Assembly (NCBI GenBank): GCA_033439295.1
Contig: JAVTLE010000003.1
Span: 1,364,001 to 1,428,000, forward strand
Length of the DNA stretch: 64,000 nucleotides
Direction: 5' to 3'
Origin: Deuterostichococcus epilithicus
Taxonomy: Eukaryota; Chlorophyta; Trebouxiophyceae; Prasiolales; Stichococcaceae
Both the position numbers and the translations under genes were made by a program. The notes beneath the pieces are model-generated. The model saw nothing but the letters and a program-made list of their open reading frames with translations. It ran no database searches and was not told where the DNA came from. Positions within the stretch are counted from its first letter, which is position 1; the number at the start of each line of letters is the position of its first letter. Below are positions 44,605 through 55,830 of the stretch, piece after piece.

Positions 44605-47377
44605 GGAGGGCGCGCTGACGGGGCTGCCCAACCTGTGGCGCCCCAACAGTGCGGCGGGGCTGCCGCCGCCGCTCGCCGCGGGCGCCCCCCGCCCGCTGTC
44701 GCAGCCGACCATGCACACGGGCGCGCTCGGCGAGGGCGGCCTGGCGATGGACGGCCTGCATGCCGGCGGGAGCGGCGGCGGCAGACTGGCAGCTTTGCCC
44801 GGTGCCTATTCGGAGATCCTGGGCATGGGTGGCGGCTTTCCGGCCTCTGGGCTGCCGCCCCCACGGCCGCCCAGCGACGGGACGCTCCATTCAGTGCACC
44901 AGGTCGCCAGCCATGACGAGCGGCTGCAGCAGCTGGCAGGTGAGCCCCCGGCGATGCGTGCAGACAGCGGCAGCCTGCACAGCAGCGGCATGCTGCATGC
45001 GCACAGCGCTAGCCTGCACGCCGGCAGCAGCAGCCTGCACGCCGGCAGCGGCAGCCTGCACGCCGGCAGCATGCACGCCAGCGGTGGCCTGCTGCAGTCG
45101 CAGAACAGCGGCGGCCTGCCGCCGGCCGGCAGCCTGCACGCTGGCAGCGGCGGCCTCCCCCCGGTCGGCAGCTTGCAGCACAGCGATGCCGGCAGCGTTC
45201 GCGCCAGCAGCTGGAACCTGCCGTCAGATGGCAGTGGCCCCGGCCTACGGCGTTTCAGCAGCCAGAGCTCCGGGCCCGGCTACGGCGGCTCTGGCCACCT
45301 GCAGCTGCCCGCCGGCCTGCGCGCCATGAGCAGCATCCACGGGGCAGGCAGCTCGCGCTACTCCTCCGGGCAGCTCGACGAGTTGGCCGACCAGTGAGTG
45401 CCCTCCTTGAGCATGGTCTTCAATCCAAAGATTTAGTCCCCCTGCCTGCCTGCCTTTCTCCCAGGTGACTCGAACCCCAGTATGCGCCTGGCGCCCCACA
45501 GAAGCCAAATTATGGCGCCACGCGGAGCTCCTGCGCTGCATCCCTGCATGCTGCAGCTGACCACCGCAGCATGGTGCACTTTCCCCCGGCAGGTTGCTCC
45601 AGCACTGCGTGTTCAAAAGCCGCCTGTGCGCTGCCCCGCAGGCTGAATAGCATGTCCACCATCAGCTCGGACAGCGCCGCGTTCCGGGATGGCATCTTCG
45701 ACCCGCGGCAGCTGCTGCACCAGCGCAGCAACGCCAGCAACGCCAGCAGCACGGGCGCCTGGCAGCCGCCGCCCAGCAATGGCAGCCTCAACAGCGCGGG
45801 CTCCTGGCCGCACGACCTGCGCCTGCCGGCGGGGCCGCCCTCCATCAGCCCCTTCGTGTCGGCGCGCGGCCACCCCGCAGCAGCCGCGCCCGTGGGCGGG
45901 TCGTCATTCGCGACCGGTGCGCATGTTGCGACTGGTGCACTGGCGGGCGACCCTCCAGTGCTCGCCCTGCAATGCTGCACAGAGTTCGAGGGCGGGGAAT
46001 GCACCCGACGGGGAGTGCACAGGCCAGGGCACCAGCTATTGCCCAATGCCGCCAGTCGAAGCCGCCGGTGCTTGCGCCACCCAGACCCGGCCGTGTGCTC
46101 CTTTGTAGGAGCAGGCGGCGTCCGCAGGGGCGCTGGCCCGGCCATCGGGCCGCGCAGCCAGAGCGGGCAGCTGCACTCTGGGCAGTCGGGCCACGGCGGC
46201 GCCCAGCAGGTGCGAGCCATCCGTTGTCGTGCCTACTTGCTGTGCTGCGCCACACGCACTGCCGTCGCGCCTCGCAGGCCATGCCTGGTCCGCGCTCGGC
46301 AGACCGCCGGCGTATCGCCAGTCACATTGCAGCAGCGGCGTCGGATGTGTCTGGGAGGCACGCAGGCACCACCACCAAACCCAAGATGCCGGGGTGTCTG
46401 CCTCCCCGACGTCTCCCCTCCGCCGGGAGGCTACTGCCGGTGCTCATCGGCCCGCACCGGTTGCTGGCGTGCAGAGTGTGCAGGGCGGCAGCACCCTACG
46501 GGCGGTCAGCTGCAGCGGCCCCGTGCCAGATGCGGCGGCACCAACCCAGCTGCGCAGCCACAGCTCCGCGTACCCGGCGCAGGCGCAGAGCAGCGGCAGC
46601 ACGGCCCTGGACAGCATGCGTGAGCGCTCCGTCTCGCCTTGTGCTGTTCATCACGAATCATGGTGGTCGCTGGGGCTCTCACCTGCTGCACCTCAGCGCT
46701 GCCTGAGTGGCTCTGCTGCTGCCGCCGCCGCTGCTTGTGCGCGGCAATGTGGCAGCCCGCGGCAGGCCTGTGTCAGGGTCGGCTGCTGGATCCCCTGGCC
46801 TTGTGTTGTGCTCGCACGCGACGCTGGGAAGCTCTACGTGTCACAGGCAAGAGCGCGCTGAAGAGCACCAGCTTTGGCGGCGTCAGCGTGAGCACGCGCA
46901 GCAGCAGCAGTGGTGGCAACGCCAGCAGCCGCACCGTCAGCTACGGTGATCGCCGCCTTCAGACCGTTAATGAACCTCAGATCACCTGCTCCAATCGCCG
47001 CCATGCCCTGAGCTCATGCGGAGCCATGCTACCGGTCTGTCAGCTGCGGCCAGGAACCCCCTGGATGTGTAGCATGCACAGCAAAACCCTCACTAACACA
47101 CCCAAAAACCTTTGTAGATAGACGCGTCGCTAGCAATAGCTATGTTGTGTGTGTCTGGTGGCTCGCCTACTCTCACACACAGACATAAGACGCCTGTTCG
47201 TTACGAAGCTTTACTTATTAGAGCTTGCTCAAATAGGTGGCGTGGGAACCACCAATGGCGGCGGCATGGCCACCATCAGCAGCGGCAGCGACCAGACGCC
47301 GGTCAGTGATCTGCGCCGCCTGTGGGCGATGGTCTCTAAGCCCGATTTTGGCCATGCGCCCGCAGAGACCCACGATG
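44605..47377 (+). CDS. Ser/Gly/His-rich low-complexity linker exons (join RAP and PPR blocks, or N-terminus of the PPR gene)
   Basis: Open exons with proper splice signals: 44605 to about 45394 (GALTGLPNLWRPNSAAGLPP ... SSGQLDELAD), in phase to one at 45642 (LNSMSTISSDSAAFRDGIFD), a GAGGVRRGAGPAIGPRSQSG frame near 46110-46210, one near 46480-46620 (GGSTLRAVSCSGPVPDAAAP), one near 46852-46945 (KSALKSTSFGGVSVSTRSSS), and 47236-47377 (GVGTTNGGGMATISSGSDQT, then VSDLRRLWAMVSKPDFG). Composition is typical of disordered linkers. The 44605 exon is open upstream of its first ATG (44711) and accepts the RAP exon donor in phase, favouring one transcript. Internal ATGs (44711; MSTISSDS near 45651) allow a separate PPR gene start. 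The exact exons between 45900 and 47200 are uncertain. Confidence 0.55.
45011..45080 (+). repeat. 21-bp coding repeat (SLHAGSS / SLHAGSG)
   Basis: Tandem 21-base units encode SLHAGSS, SLHAGSG, SLHAGSM and relatives, with looser copies on either side (44960-45190). The repeat keeps the reading frame inside the low-complexity linker exon, which supports that frame being translated. Confidence 0.75.
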
Positions 47378-47497
47378 AGGTAGGCTCGTGGGAATACCTT
47401 CTTGATTGAATCGCCTTCTATCTCTTGACAACAACTGGGCGTGAGTTCAGCGACGTCGACGCATCCATAACCTACATGCTACCCAAGCCTTGTCCAG

Positions 47498-50400
47498 AAC
47501 GCGTTTTACCCCAAACACCTCTTCCTGCGGCAGCTCGCCATATCCGTCCATCGGTTTCCTGAAGGCTTCCTGGTTCGAAACCCGCAGATGCAGGAGCAGG
47601 CACGCATTGGCAACCTGAAGCGCGTGATTGAGAGCCTGCCACTGGAGACGTCGGCGGTCACGACGGCGGCGCCGCACCTCACGGCGCTCTCCTCCGCGCA
47701 GTTCGCCACGCTGCTCAAGGAGCTGGCCAGCGACAACCACGCCTTCAGGTGCGCCCCAAGACCCCAAGGAAACCATTTGACGCGGTTCTGCGGCCCTGGT
47801 GTCTGTCCTGACGGCTGCGGCGGGCCATCAATGATGCATTCCCGCACCCGGCGGGAGCGTGCAGACGACGGCGTCATGGCTTGTTCAGCGGTTGCGCTGC
47901 AGTCACGCCCGGCGTGCTGAGACGGTCTGCGCGATGTGGCAGCAGCCCATATTCCTGACCCTTAAATTGTCGCTCTGCCACCACAGGGCGTGGCAGCTGT
48001 TTGACTGGGTGCGTGGGCTGCCGGATGACCATGCGCTGGCGCGGCTGTGCGACGCCAACTGCTACACCACCATGATCGCGCTGTGCGGCCCATGGCAGCA
48101 GCTGCGCCGCGCGCTGCAGCTGATAGCTGACATGCGCACCCAGGGCATCGAGTGCGGCGTGCAGGTGCGATTTGCTGTCTTCCTCGATGCCCTCCAAACC
48201 CCAGACGTGATTCTGAAAGGCTGTTGCAGTCGATGGCTTGTCTGTACTGCACTGACTTGGGTGCCAGGGCATGGCGGGAGGCTCCCAAGTACATGCACTT
48301 CTGCCGGCCCGCGTCACGGCTCCAGTCTCGCAGAAGGGCTCTCGAAGGCCGTCAGCCACATGCCCGAGCTGTGGAGGCTTCCAAACGAACATGATATGCC
48401 GTGTGGCTGACCTGCGATGCCGTGCGGCCACAGGCGTATACAGCGCTGCTGGGCTCAGCGGTGAAGTGCGGCGAGGCAGAACTGGCCGTGGATGTCTACA
48501 ACCAGCTGCGCAGCCAGGTGCCTGATTTCCGGAGCGTGACACCGTTGTGCGTCCTGCCCGCGTGCCCGGAAACCGTGTCCGGCACATTGCTAGCATCTGA
48601 CGGGAGCTGCGCAAGCTTCACTGATGTCTAGTTGGTTTCCAGGCTTCCCAATGGCTTGCCAGGGTGTCGAGCTGGGGAGGCGAGTGTGGGGAGGCGAATG
48701 GCTGCCTTGAATAATGACCCTTGGCTGCTCCACTGGACGTTGTACAACTCGCCCGCTCACCAGGGCTTCAGGCGTGAACGGCACGTGCCACTTGGTGCTG
48801 GAGGCTTTCCTGCGGCTGGGCCACAGACGTCATTGAACTGGCCGTCCGATCCCAAATCCTTCGTCATGTGGCGCCAGGGCTTCGAGCTGGAGAGGCACGT
48901 GTACCACGTGGTGCTGGAGGTGTTCCTGAAGCTGGGCCATTGGCAGGATGCGCTCGGCGTCATGGATGACATGGCCGCCCAGGTGCGGCATGCGCCACGC
49001 TGCATCAACTGGTCAGCGCTGCGCCAGCATTCGTGCTTCTGCGAGGCCAGCTCGCACTGCTGTCTTCTGTTGGGTTTTCAAACCTCACACGGCAAACCCA
49101 CCGGTTTCAGGGGCCTGCCAGCAGGATCATCGAGAGGGACTGCATTTGGTGCAGGGGCTGACAGTGGAGGCGCAGACCTACAACCTCATGATCGCCACAT
49201 GCGTGAAGATGGGCCAGCCGCAGAGCGCCCTCGCCATCTACCAGCGGTGAGGCTGGCACCCCCACAATGCCAGCCTTCCAGCCAAAGCATTGCGCCTGCA
49301 GCTCTTTCAGGGTTTGAGGTTGTAGGGGTCCATGTGCTGCCGCTCTTCGAAGTCCGTTTCTGCATGCTGTGCTGGACCCCGGACAGGATGCAGATGAGCA
49401 CGAAAGACGAGAGAGCAGTAGGTGCGACTTTTCGGATTTCGAAATGCAGGATGTGGCGGGACGGTGTGGCGCCCACGACCAAGACCTTCGTGTCGCTCAT
49501 CACGGCGCTGCCCAAGGGTGGCGACGACGCCCTGGACGTCGTTGTGCAGGTGCCCCACGCTTTCAATGCGGCCCACCATCCCCTGTAGTGCTCCATCGTC
49601 ACGACGACTCCTCCGACCATCTGCGAGCGTGCAAACGGCGCCTGCACCCAAACATTCCCAAGCGGCCCGCCGCGCACCTGGGGCACGCACAACTGCCCGG
49701 CGCCTCTGTGCGTTCTGACACAGGCGGATTGCGACAGTTGGCATTGAGATCAGGCCCTTCTGAAGCCCTCCCGCCCGAACCCATTGAACATCAAGCACGA
49801 AATTCGATGCGATATATCAAAACGCGCAATTGTGCGCGTGCAGGCCATTAAGGCGGAGGTGGGACGCGGGCAGCGCTCCGTCACCTACTCCGCCGCCATG
49901 GCCGCCTGCGAGAAGGCCGGCCAGTGGGAGCTGGCCGTCGAGCTCTTCGACAAGGTGCGGCGGCATTTGGCCCTGAAACGCAGAGCACGTGATGTTTGCG
50001 CCACTGTCTCATGCCCTCCCTTGTCCCCGAGGCTCGTTACAATCCACTGCAAACATCTCCTCTGGGACGCAACGCTGCAATGAAGCAATTGGGCCTGGAC
50101 TGCTGAGGCGATCTCAACTAAGGCACCTTTGCAGTTTTCGCGTGCACTTCGCCAGCGCACGGCGTCCTGGAATGAAGCTTGTGCATGCGTGGCCTTGCGC
50201 ACGAATGTGGGCACCTGGTATCGGCGCTGACGTGAAACGACAGTCACCCTGACAGTCACTGGCATGCGTGTCTCAGGCCTCGGCGCTCTTCTTGAGAGAT
50301 CTTACTCTCATTCAGCTCGTGTGACGAGACGACACCTGGTCAAACAGGTGTCGGCGCTGGGCATGAAGGCGAAGTAATCTCAGTCTGGTTCCAGCTCGTG

Positions 50401-53400
50401 TGACGAGATGACACCTGCTCAAACAGGTGTCAGCGCTGGGCATGAAGGCGGAGGTGGGCATCTTCAACTCCATCGTGGCGGCCTGCGCGCACAGCGGCGA
50501 GTACGGCCGGGCGCGCGCCATGTTCGATGCGATGCCCGAGCACGGCTGCGCTCCCGATGCTGTGACCTTCGCTAACCTCATCCGCGCCTACAAGAAGGTG
50601 CTCTCGTCTCTGTGTTGGCGGTCCTCCCTTGGTCTCTTGCAGGGCTTGCGGCTTTCGACAGCTGCTTCGGCAGCAATGCCCGTTGCTGCTGTGACTGGAT
50701 GCCAAGGCCTTGGAGGAATGGCGAAGGACAGCGGAAGAGCGAAAGGAGGGGCATGGTTGTGCCGGCCCGCTCCAGGAGGTTGTGCCGGCCCGCTCCAGCA
50801 GGGCCCTGAGGGGGCGTCCCCTGTGCCGGCCGCGCAGGGCGGGCAGTGGTGCCAGACGGTGTCCACGCTGGAGGCGATGCAGGCGGCGGGCGCGGAGCCG
50901 CACGCCGCCGTCATCAGCTCCGTGGTGGATGCCCTGTGGCACACCGGCATCGTGTGGGCGCAGGCCAAGGCCGCGCTGCTGTTCGAGGAGTCTGTCAGGT
51001 GGGTTAAGGGTATAGGGGTTTTTAGGTCGCCTGGATGTATGACTTTGGCTGCCGCCTCGCCCTGGCGCTGCAGTTCTTCTGCACGCCCTGCCCCGCTTGC
51101 TCCTGCCGGGGGTCGAAATGCGGTCCCTCCTGCCCATTGAGGAAGCACCAACCCCGCAGCCCTTGAAGCCTGCGTTGCTCACTAGCGGGAGCTGCGATGA
51201 TCGGAGTGTCCACATGCTGGGTCGTGCGAACCAAACCCGAGCTCCGTGCTCGCACCTCTCATCCCCGCTGTTCATTTCTCTACAGCTTTCGCTTGGGAGA
51301 GAAATGTTCCAATCATCGTGTTGCTTCTCCTGCAGGGAGCAGCGGGTGCCGGGCTCCACAGAGGTGGCCAAGAAGGGCACGCTGCGGGTGGACCTGCAGG
51401 CGCTCACCGTGGGCGTCGCGCTCCTCGCCATGCACCGCTGGCTGGTGCGCGCCTCCCCACCTCTGCTGCAGGCTGCAGCCGTGCATGGTGCACAGGCCGG
51501 CGACGCGGCGGGACGCCCTGCTGGCCCATTTGCCGGCGGCTGGGGCGCGCCTGGTCGGCTCGCTCGCTGCAGGCCCGCCCGATGCCCGCCAAGGCTCCGT
51601 GATAGAGCCTCTTGGCAGCGCTCCACGGCAGTGCTTGGTGGTTGCCCCCCCCCTCCCGGGGAGCTTTTACACAGCACGCCAGGGCAGCGCTCCATGGCGG
51701 AGCTTCATGCGAGGGAACATCCCGTACCTCTCGGGTGCACAGTCAAGGGGCGTAGACCAGTGTCCTCAGCAACCAGGTCTGAGCCTGTTCCGCGGGGAGC
51801 AGCCGGCCTGACCTCGCTGCGAGCCAGGTCGGCTGTGTTCAAGCCGGGCCGGCGCACTTAGCTCTGCTGGCACTGAGAGGCAGCACGCCGACTGGGCGGC
51901 AAGGCAGTGCGCCAAATGGGACTTCATACATGCTGCTTGGGCTCGGCCACTGAGGCTGCACAATTTGCCTGGCGCGCAGGCGGGCATGCGGACGGCAGTG
52001 GCGGGCGGCGGCGGCGGCGCGCCGGCGTTGGACGGCAACCGCAAGCTGGCTGTCATCAACGGCATGGGCGACCACTCGCGCGCGCAGGGCAACTCCTCCG
52101 CCGTCAAGGAGGCCATTGGTGCGCCCCCTCGTGGGAAGCCTGCTCCGAAAGGCTCGCTCCAAAGAGCCCGCCAAGTGTTGCAGAAGCGCGTGGCGCTTGC
52201 GCCGGTGTCTCCACAGCGCCTGCATCTGCACGCAGCATCGCCTGCAGAAGACTGCTGCTTGGCAGCCCCACCTGTGCACTCTGCTCAGCGGCACCCCTTG
52301 CTACCATGCTGCAGACGCGCCTACGGCCCTCGCCTGTTGATGTCTGCCGTCTCTGTTTATGCACAGGCCTGGCGCTGATCGGCAGCAAGGCGCCCTTCCG
52401 GCTGATGTCGGACCATGTGCGCTGCGGCCGCCTAGAAGCCGCCACCTCCTCCGTCCGCGACTGGTGCGTACCCGGTCGTTCCCTTGCCATGAAGCCGGTG
52501 TTGCTATGGATTGGTGTAATCAGTGCACTTACAGCTCGAATCACACATATTGTGTTTTTGTATATTCCCTCCCCCTTCCTTCTGGCAAGCGCCTCAGAGC
52601 CCACTCGGCCGTCCCTCTGCCGGGCCGCGCTGCAAGAGGCGTTTTGTGATCACCCAGTCAAACCTGCTTTGGAATGCGCAGGCTGCTGTGGGACGCGCTC
52701 CATGACTGTGCAGCTCTGTCCTGCGGACTGGCGATCCCTCATGCGTCTTCGACGAGCAACAAACGAATGAATACACACGCAGGCTGCTGTCGGACGCGTT
52801 TCACGACTATGCGGCGCACTACAGCACGGATGTGCGGCCGGACGGTGCGCCGCTCATGGCCACAGACGAGTACCTGGCGCATGAAGAGGGGGAGGCCGCC
52901 AAGTGCCGCGAGATGTTCGAGGTCGTGCTCAAGTATGAAGCGTCTCACGCCAGCCTCTGGCAGGTGCGCCCTGCTTGGCATCCCTCCCCATTCCGCAGAC
53001 CTGCGCAGCGGCTTCCACCTTTCGCCAGCAGCCTAGCCTTGGCCCCAGCCTTCTCCCCGAGTGTCACACCACAAGACCGTCATCTCGGCTGCCGTCTTGC
53101 CATCCCAGCCATCGTCGTGCCAGCCGCACGCCTGCCTGCCGTGATGCGGCACCAGGGACCCTTCGTGCACCTGTCAAGCGCCTCACCGCCTCCCCCGGCT
53201 GCCGCAGAACAGGTGCTGAGCGCCATCCCACATCACGATGTGCTGTCATGCGCTTCAGCTTCCTGCCAGGCGGCCCACGGCGTTTCCTCTTCTGCTGTCG
53301 AAAACCAGGTGCTGAACGCTGAGGCGCCGTCCTACGTCACGCGCCACAAGCAGCTGGTAGCCGCGGTGCTGCAGGCCGCCGGCACCATCGGCCTGAGCGA

Positions 53401-54990
53401 CCAGGTGCGTCTCCCTGGCGGCCCCTCCGCAGACTCCAGTTGCGCAGCAGCAGGACCGTGTGGCTGCGACGGCGATGAGCGCTGTCACCTGTACGTGTGC
53501 TGAGACATTGTTCGCTCGTTCCGCTTTTGCTCGTTCCACTACCCAGCAGTCGGCACATCTATCCAACCTGTTTCTGTCTCACCTCACGTCTGCCGCCTTC
53601 AAGCCCCCCAAGCAGACGAAGCCTATGTGCAATTTGACCCTCAAGACAAACAAGATAGAAACCACAGGCAAATTGTGACCCAAACGCAGGTGGCGCACGC
53701 GGCGGTGGCGCTGATGGATGCCACGGTGACGGCGGGCGGGCGGCCCAGCAATGCCCTGGAGGGACTATTCATTGCCGCCTGCCTGCGCATCGCCTCCGCC
53801 AATGAGGGCGGCTTTGTGCCGTCGCCGGACGAGGCCGCCGCGCTGTTCGGCAGCAATGGTGCGCATGTGGGAAGTAGAGTAACATATGAATCCATATTGA
53901 AATGGCCTCAGCACACCCCCACATCCAGCCACTTTGTCGTTGAACCCTGGTGTGCCTTCCCTCCGATCTCAACAGGCAGCGTCTCTCGGCATCTGGATCA
54001 CTTCTTGGGGTGCTCCCTGCCGCTGCAATGCAGGCGCGGCGCTCGCGTCGCAGAGTGGCGGACGTATTGGTGCAACACGACAACCAACGTGCTTCATGCC
54101 CTCGTCCTGACCTGCTTCCGCTTCGTGCTGCCACAGGCGCAGCGCTGTCGCGCATGGAGGCGGACGTGACGACTGTTGTGCGGCATGACACCGCCTGCAT
54201 TTCCGCGCTGCACGTGCTGAAGGTTTACGCACAGCGCCTCGGCTGCGACCTGCGCTCTGGCCGCCTCGTCTCCCGCGTCATGGCTTCCTCCTTCCTGCTG
54301 GTGCGCCCGCCGGCACTGCGGCTGACGGTGATGGAGTGAAATGAGCGGTGGACTGGAAGGCTGTGTAGACGGTTGCAAGTAGCTGAGCGGAGACATCTCC
54401 CCATGTCTCTGGGTCTGCGCGCCGCCACTGTCAGTGCTGGGCTTCCGCTCCCGGGCAGGGCATGCTGCGGGCTTCACAAGCCATCCAGATGACCAGGGAT
54501 GTGTTGCAAGCGATGCAGGTCACGGCGGCACTGGGGGAGGGCGCCACTCTGCAGTGGCCGCCGTCGCTGGCAGCGGCGGCCGTCCTCGTCGCAGCGCGCC
54601 GCCATCAGGTGATTTGACCAATGCCTCCACACACAAACAATTGAGCCTGCCGGTTGGTACTGCATCAGCGGGGGGTGTTGCACGCCCGGAGGCTGTGCTG
54701 CGTGGCCGAACCCCCGCTTCAAAGGTGTCTATTCCCCCACCTTGGGCCTGCAACTGCGCGGCATGCTGCAGCTTGCTGACTGCCGTCCCTGCCGGGCCCC
54801 GCCGCAGGGCTGCATCCCGACATGGCCCACCACGCTGGCGGCGCTGACGGGGTACAGCGAGGCGACGACGCCCGGCTTTGCTGCAGCGATCTCGCACGCG
54901 GACCGCCTGGCGGCGCAGATGTTTTCTTATCCGGGTGCTGCCGCCGCCCCGCAGCAGCAGCAGCAGCACGCCGCTGCCGCGCCTCTCTGA
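47498..54990 (+). CDS. PPR-SMR-cyclin protein (organelle RNA-binding repeats fused to an SMR domain and a cyclin fold)
   Basis: Exons from 47498 to the stop at 54988-54990. PPR-type helical pairs: NCYTTMIALCGPWQQLRRAL, AYTALLGSAVKCGEAELAVD, RHVYHVVLEVFLKLGHWQDA, TYNLMIATCVKMGQPQSALA, TTKTFVSLITALPKGGDDAL, SVTYSAAMAACEKAGQWELA, GIFNSIVAACAHSGEYGRAR, PDAVTFANLIRAYKK and HAAVISSVVDALWHTG (47990-51000). SMR domain: GTLRVDLQALTVGVALLAMH near 51370, then KLAVINGMGDHSRAQGNSSA near 52050 and APFRLMSDHVRCGRLEA near 52400. Cyclin fold from 52782: AHAAVALMDATVTAGGRPSN, EGLFIAACLRIASANEGGFV, SRMEADVTTVVRHDTACISA, WPPSLAAAAVLVAARRH and WPTTLAALTGYSE, with a Gln/Ala tail. PPR-SMR proteins act on organelle RNA; PPR-cyclin proteins are, as I recall, a green-algal speciality. 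The start is not settled. Confidence 0.82.
48640..48952 (+). repeat. Decayed partial copies of a PPR exon start in the preceding intron
   Basis: The exon that starts near 48873 (ccag|ggcttcgagctggagagg) has an imperfect copy about 110 bases upstream at 48763 (ccag|ggcttcaggcgtgaacgg ... ctggaggctttcctgcgg) and a fainter one near 48660 (gccagggtgtcgagctgggg). Each keeps an AG acceptor-like junction. The upstream copies do not keep an open PPR reading. Confidence 0.7.
50315..50452 (+). repeat. Duplicated intron end and exon start (about 60 bp, two copies)
   Basis: The block cagctcgtgtgacgagacga ... caaacag|gtgtcggcgctgggc at about 50315 is repeated about 78 bases later with few differences. 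Both copies carry the splice acceptor and the first codons VSALGMKA. Only the second continues openly (EVGIFNSIVAA); the first meets a stop at once. Confidence 0.85.
52679..52823 (+). repeat. Duplicated exon start of the cyclin block
   Basis: gctgctgtgggacgcgctcc at 52680 is an imperfect copy of gctgctgtcggacgcgtttc at 52783, each directly after a cag acceptor and followed by a similar catgac/cacgac stretch. The downstream copy starts the exon LLSDAFHDYAAHYS; the upstream copy is not needed by the model. Confidence 0.75.
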
Positions 54991-55297
54991 TCCTGCCAGA
55001 GAGGTGCGGCAAGCCCTTCGGAGGTATGTCTTGAGGCGCCGGCGGCGCGTGCAGCTGGGGCAGTCCACCCGTCGGTGATGTGGCCACCGTCACGGTTGGG
55101 GACTCCCGCAAGGAGCAGTGCTGTGTGGCACTCAGGCATTTTCTTCCAGCGAGGGCCGCGCAGCGGCGGGTCACACGCAGTGTGTCCATGCTGCGCAGGC
55201 TGGCAATCATTGATTCTGGCCACACACGCGTCCGTCCCGTCGGCCGCAGGAGCACGGCTGCAACGCCGCTGGTCCTGACGGCCGGCCGAGCTGTAGC
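54991..55297. other. Convergent spacer after the cyclin block
   Basis: About 300 bases between the PPR-SMR-cyclin stop (+) and the small Lys-rich frame (-). No coding signal is seen. Confidence 0.35.
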
Positions 55298-55504
55298 TTA
55301 ATATATGATCAAGTCCTGTAGCTTCGGTCGCCCAACAAGGGTGTGGCCTTGGTCATCTAGTTTCGCATTCGTTATATGGGTTGCGTCTCCCCTCCTCGGC
55401 AAACTTGGACGCGTTCTCAGCGTCAGGCGGTGTTCAGGCTCGGGTGCGCGCACACTTTCAGGCTTTTTCTTGGGCGGCTTTTTTCTGGCCCTCTTGGTAT
55501 CCAT
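55298..55504 (-). CDS. Small basic hypothetical protein (68 residues) or terminal exon
   Basis: A minus-strand frame from ATG 55504 to a stop at 55298-55300 reads MDTKRARKKPPKKKPESVRA, then PEPEHRLTLRTRPSLPRR, then DDQGHTLVGRPKLQDLIIY. The Lys/Arg cluster looks like a nuclear or nucleolar localisation signal. Base composition here is less GC-rich than in shadow frames, and the frame stands alone. It sits 326 bases from the divergent ATP12 start, so a shared promoter is possible. I do not recognise the family. Confidence 0.35.
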   Translation of the reverse strand: MDTKRARKKPPKKKPESVRAPEPEHRLTLRTRPSLPRRGDATHITNAKLDDQGHTLVGRPKLQDLIIY

Positions 55505-55830
55505 TTTGTTGATTGGCCGGGAGCTAGGTGTGCACGCCTGTGCTGCTGGGGGCGACTGGTGCCGGGCTGCCTTCATCGACACGATCCTGCACGCCGCTGT
55601 GCTTGGAGACTTTGATCAGTGCGGCGTGTGGTGCAGTCGATGCTCACCCTGTAAATTTCTTGCTCATTCATCCTCCAATTGCCAGTACCCGCACCCAGCC
55701 ATCCAGCACCCAGCCACCCAGCTACATGAAGCTGGCCTGCGGCGCCATGCATGGTGCCATTCATCTGTTTCCCTGAGAGTGATTTCCACAGTAACGCTCG
55801 GTCCTCGTCTAGCTGTGCGCAAACCACGCC

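Noticed and set aside
50430-51695. Long minus-strand open frame of 421 codons
   Set aside because: It is antisense to PPR and SMR exons with clear motifs. The translation is Arg/Pro/Ala-rich with no recognisable domain.
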